The notes under the pieces were generated by a model. It worked only from the letters and a program-made list of their open reading frames with translations, had not been told where the DNA came from and ran no database searches. From Candidatus Parepulonipiscium sp. PG-Nun2H_MBin03 (GTDB lineage: Bacteria > Bacillota > Clostridia > Lachnospirales > Cellulosilyticaceae), in assembly GCA_001995005.1 (NCBI GenBank), contig MDJN01000053.1, positions 1-5,237 of the forward strand: 5,237 bases of DNA, written 5' to 3'. Every line of letters begins with the position of its first letter. Position 1 is the stretch's first letter. The translations under genes were made by a program, and so were the position numbers. Shown one piece after another: positions 1-5,237 of the stretch.

Positions 1-24
1 ACCTCTTTTATCTTTTTACTTTAT

Positions 25-55
25 TGTATAACATAATACATGTAAATTTTGTAAA
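25..55 (-). promoter_or_regulatory. Weak candidate promoter for a gene beyond the left edge
   Basis: Past the terminator, the minus strand carries TTTACA (50-55, five of six to the -35 consensus) and TATACA (25-30, four of six to the -10) separated by 19 bases, which is longer than ideal. At the very edge AGAGGT (1-6) could be a ribosome binding site for a minus-strand gene outside the window. Such matches arise easily in AT-rich DNA. No coding sequence is visible in 1-71. Confidence 0.2.
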
Positions 56-71
56 AATAAGTAAACCTTGC

Positions 72-102
72 AAAAAAAGATACGACATATAATCGTATCT
101 TT
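72..102 (-). terminator. Intrinsic terminator at the end of the cluster
   Basis: On the minus strand a 10-bp perfect stem (AAAGATACGA at 102-93 pairing with TCGTATCTTT at 85-76) closes a seven-base loop and runs into a seven-T tract (78-72). It lies 18 bases after the kinase stop codon. On the plus strand the hairpin is followed by only a short T stretch, so it is directional and ends the minus-strand unit. Confidence 0.88.
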
Positions 103-120
103 AGACTTCTGTATAAAAAA

Positions 121-1710
121 TCATTCTAAACAGCATCCGCCTATAAATTCTCTAATAATAGAATTACCAGGGATTTCTGTAGTATCTATTCCTAAGAAAT
201 ATTCTAGGAATTTAAGCAATCTTTTTGCCTCATCATAGTAAGGAGAGGTCCTACTTACGCTAAATAGTAATGCTTCCGCTTTTTGTTTTAATGCGGCTAA
301 TTCATAAACTAAAACGCTATTAAACATAACGTCTGCGGCTTCTTGAAACGGAAATATATTTCTTTCTTCTCCCCTTCGCACAGATGCCCACATAGCTAAT
401 GTCTCTTCTGGATTTATCCCTCTATACGTATTGTCTCGTATCATCCTTCTCATAAGGCGTGTATCCGTTGTTGGAATTCTATTATGGTTATCAATGTTAA
501 GCTGAGTTAGAGCACTCACATAAATTTTATACTTCTTATCTTTTTCTATGCTACTACTTATTACCTCATTTAGTCCATGTATCCCCTCTATTACTAATAC
601 TTCATCTTCTCCTAAGCTTAATAATTTACCCTTATACACCCTTTTTCCTGCTTTAAAATCATAACTTGGCATTTCTATTACTTTGCCTTCAACTAGTTGT
701 TTTAGATGCATATTAAACAAATCTGTATCAACTGCTTTTATAGATTCAAAATCATATTCACCATTTTCATCAACCGGTGTAAATTCATGATTTACAAAAT
801 AATCGTCCATTCCTATTAAAACAGGTTTTAGTCCATTTACTCTTAATTGTATACATAAACGTTTAGAAAAAGTAGTTTTACCAGAAGATGATGGTCCTGC
901 TATTAATATAACTTTTTTTGTACCCGCAGACACTATATCATCAGCAATATTAGCTATCTTTTTCTCATGCAAGGCTTCTTGAGTTCTTATCAATTCTCCA
1001 ATATCACCTGCTACAATTTTATCATTTAATTTTGAAACTACATCTACGCCTAAAATTCTAACCCAATGTTTAGATTCTGTAAATATCTCAGATAATTTAG
1101 GCTCATATTTTTTAGGTGCAATTTTAGTAGTATTTTCTCTATCTGGAAACGATAATATAAAGCCGTGTTTATGTGCATATAAATCAAATACTTTAAGGCA
1201 TTCTGTATTTGGTACCATATATCCGTAAAAGTAGTCTCTTATACCTTCTAAAATATAAGTGTTTATCGTAGAATAACGCCTATATCTAAATAACTCGCTT
1301 TTATCCAATTGCCCTTTTTCTTCAAATAATGTTATTGCATTATCAACTGAAATAGCTTCTTTTAGGATAGGTAATTTTTTTTCCACTAGTTCTTGCATTT
1401 TCTTTTTTATAACAGGGATATTTTCTTCCACATTAAATTGAGAGTTTTTAAATTCTCCAAAATATCCATCTGAAATATGATGATTAATTATAATATCTTC
1501 ATTAAATAATAGTTTAATAGCTACAATTAACAAAAAACTGGCACTTCTTTGATATATTTTCATTCCGTCTTTGTCTGATAACAATATAGGAGTAACATCA
1601 GTACTTGTTAATCTGCTACATAGTTCTATTAAACCTCGCTTATCTTTAAATGCCATAATTTCTTGGTTAGGATAATTTTCTTTTGCATAATCATAATAAG
1701 TCTGCATCAT
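121..1710 (-). CDS. Nucleoside (uridine-like) kinase with ThrRS-like TGS/SAD N-terminus
   Basis: This two-part protein has 529 residues. The N-terminal part (about 3-190) resembles the TGS and second additional (SAD) domains of threonyl-tRNA synthetase: RSASFLLIVAIKLLF (55-69) and HHISDGYFGEF (77-87) match the ThrRS pattern around its HxxxH motif, and FYGYMVPNT (161-169) matches the CxxxH segment. The C-terminal part is a P-loop kinase of the uridine kinase/phosphoribulokinase family: Walker A GPSSSGKT (272-279), MDDYF (301-305) with likely catalytic or metal Asp, YDFKAGKR (350-357), VIEGIHGL (373-380) and the arginine-rich lid RRMIRD (421-426). By family, an ATP-dependent phosphorylation of a nucleoside or similar substrate is expected; the real substrate is not shown here. 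AGGAGG supports either of two adjacent ATGs, and an in-frame TAA at 1726-1728 blocks extension, so the TGS region is genuinely short. The gene ends the unit, followed by a terminator. The His and Cys residues of the ThrRS editing site appear replaced. Confidence 0.88.
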   Translation of the reverse strand: MMQTYYDYAKENYPNQEIMAFKDKRGLIELCSRLTSTDVTPILLSDKDGMKIYQRSASFLLIVAIKLLFNEDIIINHHISDGYFGEFKNSQFNVEENIPVIKKKMQELVEKKLPILKEAISVDNAITLFEEKGQLDKSELFRYRRYSTINTYILEGIRDYFYGYMVPNTECLKVFDLYAHKHGFILSFPDRENTTKIAPKKYEPKLSEIFTESKHWVRILGVDVVSKLNDKIVAGDIGELIRTQEALHEKKIANIADDIVSAGTKKVILIAGPSSSGKTTFSKRLCIQLRVNGLKPVLIGMDDYFVNHEFTPVDENGEYDFESIKAVDTDLFNMHLKQLVEGKVIEMPSYDFKAGKRVYKGKLLSLGEDEVLVIEGIHGLNEVISSSIEKDKKYKIYVSALTQLNIDNHNRIPTTDTRLMRRMIRDNTYRGINPEETLAMWASVRRGEERNIFPFQEAADVMFNSVLVYELAALKQKAEALLFSVSRTSPYYDEAKRLLKFLEYFLGIDTTEIPGNSIIREFIGGCCLE

Positions 1711-1715
1711 AATTT

Positions 1716-1721
1716 CCTCCT
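1716..1721 (-). promoter_or_regulatory. Ribosome binding site of the kinase gene, serving two adjacent ATGs
   Basis: A consensus AGGAGG on the minus strand lies five bases before the first ATG (1708-1710) and eight before the second (1705-1707). The second spacing is closer to the optimum, so the protein may begin at residue 2 of the longest frame (528 residues). The stop at 1726-1728 in the same frame excludes any start farther upstream. Confidence 0.75.
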
Positions 1722-1731
1722 TTTCTTACTA

Positions 1732-2490
1732 CTACAATATTTTAAATACTTCACCACTAATTGTTGTGCCAATTACGTCTATATCTTCTAAGTTAGCCTT
1801 TAAATATTCACACAGTACAGGAATTACAATCTTTTCACTATTATAATGGCCTACATCCAAAACAATTAGATTATTTTCTAAAGCACTTTGGGCTTCATGA
1901 AATTTCACATCTGCTGTAATGTAAACTTGCGAAACTTCACTTGCTTGTTTAATAAAATCTGCCCCACTTCCTGAACATACTGAAAGTGTAGAAATTTTAT
2001 CTGTTGTACTTCCTATAACTCGTATAAAATTAGCACTAAAATATTTTTTTACTTTCTGTATAAGTTGTTCTAAGTCTATAGGTTCTATTTTCCCGACTCT
2101 TAAAAAATTATGTAAAACCGTAGGGTTATTAATTCCTAAGTTTTTACATATTATATCATTTATGCCTCCTGATGCTTTATCTAAATTAGTATGCATAGCA
2201 ATAAAGGTAATATCATTTTGTATTAGTTTTCTAATTATACTACCCTCTTTACTTTCAAAATCAATTTTTTTCAGGGCCGAAAAAATAAATGGATGATGTG
2301 CTATAATACAATCTACTTGTAGAGATATAGCCTCATCTAGAATAGACTCATTAATATCTAAGACGCACATAATTTTACTAACCGTACATTTTTTGGACCC
2401 TACCAAAATTCCTACATTATCCCACTCTTCGCTTATCTCAAACGGTGCTAATATATCTAATATATTAATAATATCGTCTATTGTATACAT
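1732..2490 (-). CDS. Nif3-like dinuclear metal-centre protein (YqfO family, compact form)
   Basis: This belongs to the Nif3/YbgI/YqfO family of widely conserved proteins that form hexameric rings with a two-metal site. The cellular role is not settled; some older databases name it GTP cyclohydrolase type 1. The expected metal ligands are all present: His65 and His66 in AHHPFIF, Asp104 in HTNLDKASGG, and His215 and Glu219 in GHYNSEK. Other family marks are EEWDNVG near the N-terminus (21-27) and CSGSGADF (172-179). At 252 residues it is the short form, without the PII-like domain inserted in Bacillus YqfO. The ATG at 2488-2490 has AAGGAG (2499-2504) eight bases upstream, inside the end of trmK. 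The 13-base overlap suggests translational coupling. The TAG stop is 21 bases ahead of the kinase gene. The family assignment is firm; the biochemical function is not. Confidence 0.93.
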   Translation of the reverse strand: MYTIDDIINILDILAPFEISEEWDNVGILVGSKKCTVSKIMCVLDINESILDEAISLQVDCIIAHHPFIFSALKKIDFESKEGSIIRKLIQNDITFIAMHTNLDKASGGINDIICKNLGINNPTVLHNFLRVGKIEPIDLEQLIQKVKKYFSANFIRVIGSTTDKISTLSVCSGSGADFIKQASEVSQVYITADVKFHEAQSALENNLIVLDVGHYNSEKIVIPVLCEYLKANLEDIDVIGTTISGEVFKIL

Positions 2491-3143
2491 TTTATTGTCT
2501 CCTTATAAATTTGTATGTCTTGTTGCAACTTATCAGATTCAGCCCCTTCAGTTGCTAATTGTTTAGTAATTAACTCAAATTTTTTTTGTTCATTAGATAA
2601 AAATTTTCTAAAAAATATATTTCCCTCTTTTATATTATGAAATCCGTACTCATAGTAGCATTCTTTATCATATATTTCCAGTCCTTTTTCTGCTACTATA
2701 ATTGTATAATATTTTTCCATATCTTCTAAAAAAGTCTCATCAATAATTTTAAATCCTTTTTCATGCAAAAATTTTCTTACTTTATTATGAGCATTTTGCG
2801 GTTGTAATATTAATCTAGTTGCATTAGAACTAATTTCTATATTATTACTTAATATTTCTGTAATCAAATACCCCCCCATACCAGCTATAATTATTGTATC
2901 TATATTATCTGATAATTTATAATTTGATAATCCATTACTTATCCTAAGTTCAATATTACTTAAATGTTTGGTATTTGATTTAGCAATTTCTAGAGGTCCT
3001 GTATTTATGTCACTTGCAATCACACTACTAGCAATGTTATTATCAATTAAATATTTTGCAACATATCCATGATCTGTACCTATATCTGCAACTTTACTAT
3101 TTTGTGGCACATACTTTACTATGCCCAATAACCTCTTTGTCAT
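2478..3143 (-). CDS. trmK: tRNA (adenine(22)-N1)-methyltransferase TrmK
   Basis: TrmK (YqfN family) is a cytoplasmic S-adenosylmethionine-dependent enzyme that methylates N1 of adenine 22 in the D-loop region of certain tRNAs. The 221-residue length fits the family. Visible motifs are the SAM-binding loop VADIGTDHGY (18-27), the acidic ASDIN end of the second strand (43-47), the family signature IAGMGG (86-91) and LQPQN (113-117). The C-terminal part (about 155-221) is rich in charged residues and helix-forming, as expected for the family's helical tail. The start ATG (3141-3143) has AAAGGA (3149-3154) five bases upstream, and an in-frame TGA at 3156-3158 rules out any extension. The end overlaps the next gene by 13 bases. 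The same neighbours, sigA upstream and yqfO downstream, are known in Bacillus. The GMGG motif is encoded through a run of seven G, unusual for this AT-rich gene. Confidence 0.93.
   Translation of the reverse strand: MTKRLLGIVKYVPQNSKVADIGTDHGYVAKYLIDNNIASSVIASDINTGPLEIAKSNTKHLSNIELRISNGLSNYKLSDNIDTIIIAGMGGYLITEILSNNIEISSNATRLILQPQNAHNKVRKFLHEKGFKIIDETFLEDMEKYYTIIVAEKGLEIYDKECYYEYGFHNIKEGNIFFRKFLSNEQKKFELITKQLATEGAESDKLQQDIQIYKETIKCIQ
2499..2504 (-). promoter_or_regulatory. Ribosome binding site of the Nif3-family gene, inside trmK
   Basis: On the minus strand AAGGAG lies eight bases before the ATG at 2488-2490 and within the last codons of trmK. It supports this start, and it means ribosomes finishing trmK terminate just past the downstream initiation site, a usual layout for translational coupling. 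Confidence 0.7.
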
Positions 3144-3157
3144 ATCTGTCCTTTCTC

Positions 3158-3189
3158 AAAAAAATAGAAGTTGTATTCCAACTTCTATT
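3158..3189 (-). terminator. Intrinsic terminator/attenuator between rpoD and trmK, overlapping the rpoD stop codon
   Basis: On the minus strand an 11-bp perfect stem (AATAGAAGTTG at 3189-3179 pairing with CAACTTCTATT at 3173-3163) encloses a five-base loop (GAATA) and runs directly into a T tract (3164-3158, seven T in all). A G-T and an A-T pair could lengthen the stem by two at the base. The stem holds only three G-C pairs, so termination may be partial. The rpoD TAG stop (3185-3187) lies within the 5' arm. The trmK ribosome binding site begins only a few bases after the T tract, so trmK needs either read-through or a promoter inside rpoD. The hairpin and T tract are seen directly; partial termination is inference. 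Confidence 0.8.
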
Positions 3190-4279
3190 CTAAATAATCC
3201 CTTAGTTTTTTGCTTCTACTAGGGTGGCGTAACTTTCGTAATGCTTTTGCCTCAATTTGACGAATGCGTTCTCGTGTAACATTAAATTCATGACCAACTT
3301 CTTCTAATGTTCTGGCTCTACCATCGTCTAAGCCAAATCTTAATTTTAATACTTTTTGCTCACGTTCTGTAAGTGTATCTAAAACTTCAATTAATTGTTC
3401 TTTAAGCAGTGTAAATGCAGCAACTTCAGACGGAACAGGGGCATCTTCGTCTGGTATAAAATCTCCAAGATTTGTGTCTTCTTCTTCTCCTATAGGAGTT
3501 TCTAGGGCAACAGGTTCTTGAGATATTTTCATAATTTCTCTTACTTTAGCAACAGTTAAGTCCATTTCCTTTGCAATTTCTTCAGGTTGTGGGTCTCTTC
3601 CCAATTCTTGCAAAAGTTGTCTTGATACTCTCATTAATTTATTTATAGTCTCAACCATGTGCACAGGTATTCGGATTGTACGTGCTTGGTCTGCAATTGC
3701 TCTTGTAATAGCTTGCCTAATCCACCAAGTGGCATAAGTACTAAATTTATAACCCTTTTTATAATCAAATTTTTCCACAGCCTTAATTAACCCTAGATTT
3801 CCTTCTTGAATTAAATCTAAAAATAGCATTCCACGTCCGACATATCTTTTTGCTATACTAACTACTAATCTTAAATTAGCCTCGGATAAACGTTTTCTAG
3901 CTTCTTCGTCCCCTAATTCTATTCGTTTAGCCAATTTTATTTCTTCTTCTCCTGATAAAAGTGGCACCTTACCAATCTCTTTAAGGTACATTCTTACTGG
4001 GTCATCTATATTAATTCCTTCTGGTAAAGTAAAATCAATAACCTCATCTTCTTTTTCAATATCTACTAATTCTCCTATAATGTCTATGCTTTGAGCTTCT
4101 AAATATTCATAAACTTGTTCTATCTTAGTAGGTTCTAATTCAAGATCGGAAAATGCATCTGTTATATCTTTTTGTTCTAATACTCCGTTTTTATCTTTTG
4201 CTAATATTAAAAGTTGGTCTAGTCGGATTTTAAACGTCATTTTTTGTTGCTGTTGCATTTCATCTTTCAATATACTCAC
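3185..4279 (-). CDS. rpoD: RNA polymerase primary sigma factor RpoD/SigA
   Basis: This is the housekeeping sigma factor, which directs core RNA polymerase to -35/-10 promoters. It has 364 residues, the usual compact size for Gram-positive SigA. Domains in order are a region 1.1-like N-terminus (about 15-75), region 1.2 (DPVRMYLKEIGKVPLL, 93-108), regions 2.1-2.4 (about 130-205) containing the core-binding and promoter-melting signature with FSTYATWWIRQAITRA (179-194), region 3 (about 205-285), and region 4 with the helix-turn-helix TLEEVGHEFNVTRERIRQIE (324-343). The start is GTG at 4277-4279. It has an AGGA seven bases upstream, and the reading frame is open upstream only as far as the dnaG stop, with no other start codon in between. 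An internal ATG at residue 8 lacks a comparable ribosome binding site. The stop codon TAG (3185-3187) lies inside a terminator hairpin. The gene follows dnaG by 21 bases and is probably co-transcribed with it. All conserved regions are intact. Confidence 0.98.
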   Translation of the reverse strand: MSILKDEMQQQQKMTFKIRLDQLLILAKDKNGVLEQKDITDAFSDLELEPTKIEQVYEYLEAQSIDIIGELVDIEKEDEVIDFTLPEGINIDDPVRMYLKEIGKVPLLSGEEEIKLAKRIELGDEEARKRLSEANLRLVVSIAKRYVGRGMLFLDLIQEGNLGLIKAVEKFDYKKGYKFSTYATWWIRQAITRAIADQARTIRIPVHMVETINKLMRVSRQLLQELGRDPQPEEIAKEMDLTVAKVREIMKISQEPVALETPIGEEEDTNLGDFIPDEDAPVPSEVAAFTLLKEQLIEVLDTLTEREQKVLKLRFGLDDGRARTLEEVGHEFNVTRERIRQIEAKALRKLRHPSRSKKLRDYLE

Positions 4280-4281
4280 AG

Positions 4282-4290
4282 TCCTTTCCT
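4282..4290 (-). promoter_or_regulatory. Ribosome binding site of rpoD (supports GTG start)
   Basis: On the minus strand this reads AGGAAAGGA. The distal AGGA (4287-4290) is seven bases from the GTG at 4277-4279, which is normal spacing. The proximal GGA is only two bases away and too close to serve that start. Upstream in-frame codons back to the dnaG TAA contain no ATG, GTG or TTG, so this site fixes the GTG as the start. Confidence 0.7.
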
Positions 4291-4300
4291 GTCTACTATT

Positions 4301-5237
4301 TTAACCATTTATTGGCACAATATTCAATTTTGCAATAAACTTTTGATATAAGATAAGATTTTTCATTTCATCTACATTAGTTGTAGTTGACAATTGTTGC
4401 TTAATATATCTTAAATTTAATTGTTTAAGAGTGTCATTAATCATCTTATATAATTTTTGCGAATCATTGTATCTTTTATCTTTTCCTAAAATCAATTTCG
4501 AAATTATTTGTTGATCTTCAATTGTTAGTGAAGGAAGTTTTTCAATATTAATTTCTGTATTGGTATTTAAAGAGTCTAAAATACATTTGGCAATTTCTCT
4601 TTTTATTCCTATATCAAATAATTTTTCATGTATATGCTCTTTAATATGGGGAAATACCTCTTTATGATGGTAAAGAGCTGATAATAAGTCAACTTGCAAA
4701 TCTGATTTGTTATGATGGTTTTCGTAAACATTAGCATTATCTTTTGTTGGTTTTTTTATATATCTCTTTTTAAGAGCTGCTTCAATAGCAGTTTTTTCTA
4801 TATTATAATGTTTAACCACTTCTTCAACATATACTAATTGTTCTATACTACTTTCAATGGTAGCTAGAATGTCAGTGGCTTCTTCTAAAAATTTTATTTT
4901 CTCTTGAACTATATTAATATTATATTTAAGTTGTATTTCTAGAATTTGGTACCATATATCACTTTGTGCATTTTCTATCTGTATCATTAATTTTTCTATG
5001 CCATATTTTGACACAAATTCGTCTGGGTCTTTTACATCTAATAAAGATACTACCTTTACACTAATTCCTTCATTCCTTAGTATAGGTATGGCACGTAAAG
5101 TAGCTTTTTGACCTGCAGTATCATTATCATAAATTAAAACAACTTGTGTAGTGTATCTTTTTAATAGTTTAGCTTGTGAAATAGTTAAAGCAGTACCTAA
5201 TGACGCTACACTTTGTGTAAATCCTACTTGATGCATG
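4301..5237 (-). CDS. dnaG: DNA primase DnaG, C-terminal half (5' end outside window)
   Basis: DnaG makes the RNA primers for lagging-strand synthesis and is recruited to the fork by the replicative helicase. About 311 residues are visible, beginning inside the TOPRIM catalytic domain. Residues are counted from the first Met visible at the window edge. Seen directly are the ASLGTALT motif (about 11-18), the metal-binding YDNDTAG motif (36-42, Asp37 and Asp39) and KDPDEF (69-74). The rest is mostly helical and corresponds to the C-terminal part of TOPRIM followed by the helicase-interaction region, which is poorly conserved in sequence. The Met at 5234-5236 is not the start: it falls in the middle of the TOPRIM fold, and the zinc-binding and RNA-polymerase-like N-terminal domains must lie to the right of the window. 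The stop is TAA at 4301-4303, 21 bases ahead of rpoD and in the same frame. The dnaG-rpoD order is the classic macromolecular-synthesis arrangement. Identification is secure; only the 5' extent is unknown. Confidence 0.95.
   Translation of the reverse strand, partial: MHQVGFTQSVASLGTALTISQAKLLKRYTTQVVLIYDNDTAGQKATLRAIPILRNEGISVKVVSLLDVKDPDEFVSKYGIEKLMIQIENAQSDIWYQILEIQLKYNINIVQEKIKFLEEATDILATIESSIEQLVYVEEVVKHYNIEKTAIEAALKKRYIKKPTKDNANVYENHHNKSDLQVDLLSALYHHKEVFPHIKEHIHEKLFDIGIKREIAKCILDSLNTNTEINIEKLPSLTIEDQQIISKLILGKDKRYNDSQKLYKMINDTLKQLNLRYIKQQLSTTTNVDEMKNLILYQKFIAKLNIVPING

Noticed and set aside
25..40. Inverted repeat TGTAT...ATACA as an operator
   Set aside because: Arms of five bases in AT-rich DNA are expected by chance, and no regulator or second copy supports it.
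121..1710. Kinase gene as a broken threonyl-tRNA synthetase fragment
   Set aside because: The frame is intact, and the ThrRS-like part is joined to a complete P-loop kinase with Walker A, lid and C-terminal motifs, as in a known family; no aminoacylation core is present.
1732..2490. Short Nif3 protein as a truncated gene
   Set aside because: All metal ligands from both halves and the C-terminal GHYNSEK motif are present; the short length reflects absence of an optional inserted domain.
2580..2587. A8 tract (minus strand) in trmK as a programmed frameshift site
   Set aside because: The reading frame continues intact through it, no alternative product is visible, and A/T runs of this length are common in this AT-rich sequence.
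5234..5236. ATG as a start codon for the rightmost gene
   Set aside because: It falls in the middle of the DnaG TOPRIM domain and the frame is open to the window edge, so the gene is simply cut by the window.
1..5237. Plus-strand genes, tRNAs, CRISPR arrays, riboswitches or insertion sequences
   Set aside because: Minus-strand genes fill almost the whole window, the gaps are 120 bases or less, and no repeat array, cloverleaf or transposase signature was seen.

Overview
The window is a strongly AT-rich stretch in which every recognisable gene lies on the minus strand, so the text below follows transcription from high to low coordinates. The gene set and order (dnaG, rpoD/sigA, trmK, a Nif3/YqfO-family gene, then a ThrRS-like/uridine-kinase-like fusion) is a chromosomal macromolecular-synthesis cluster of low-GC Gram-positive bacteria. 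The strong purine-rich Shine-Dalgarno sites, the AT bias and the kinase, which I know mainly from clostridia and relatives, suggest a member of Clostridia. I cannot name a genus from the sequence.

Layout, right to left. From 5237 to 4301 is the C-terminal half of DNA primase DnaG; its start lies outside the window. After 21 bases comes the housekeeping sigma factor RpoD/SigA (4279-3185), which starts with GTG. A perfect 11-bp hairpin followed by a T tract spans 3158-3189. It overlaps the rpoD stop codon and sits just ahead of the trmK ribosome binding site, so it looks like an intrinsic terminator or attenuator that splits the cluster. Next are trmK (3143-2478), a tRNA adenine-22 N1-methyltransferase, and a compact Nif3-family metal-binding protein (2490-1732), which overlap by 13 bases and are probably translationally coupled. 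After 21 bases comes the kinase fusion (1710-121). A second clear intrinsic terminator (72-102) closes the transcription unit. Positions 1-71 are non-coding, with only a weak candidate promoter and a possible ribosome binding site for a gene beyond the left edge.

Functionally the cluster joins replication initiation (primase), global transcription (sigma A), tRNA modification (TrmK), a conserved metal protein of uncertain role (Nif3) and a nucleoside-kinase-like enzyme carrying a degenerate threonyl-tRNA-synthetase-type N-terminus. I see no mobile element, CRISPR array, RNA gene, riboswitch or pseudogene. No previously undescribed system is evident. The most interesting points are the apparently dead ThrRS-like editing domain of the kinase, its shortened TGS region, and the terminator built over the rpoD stop codon.
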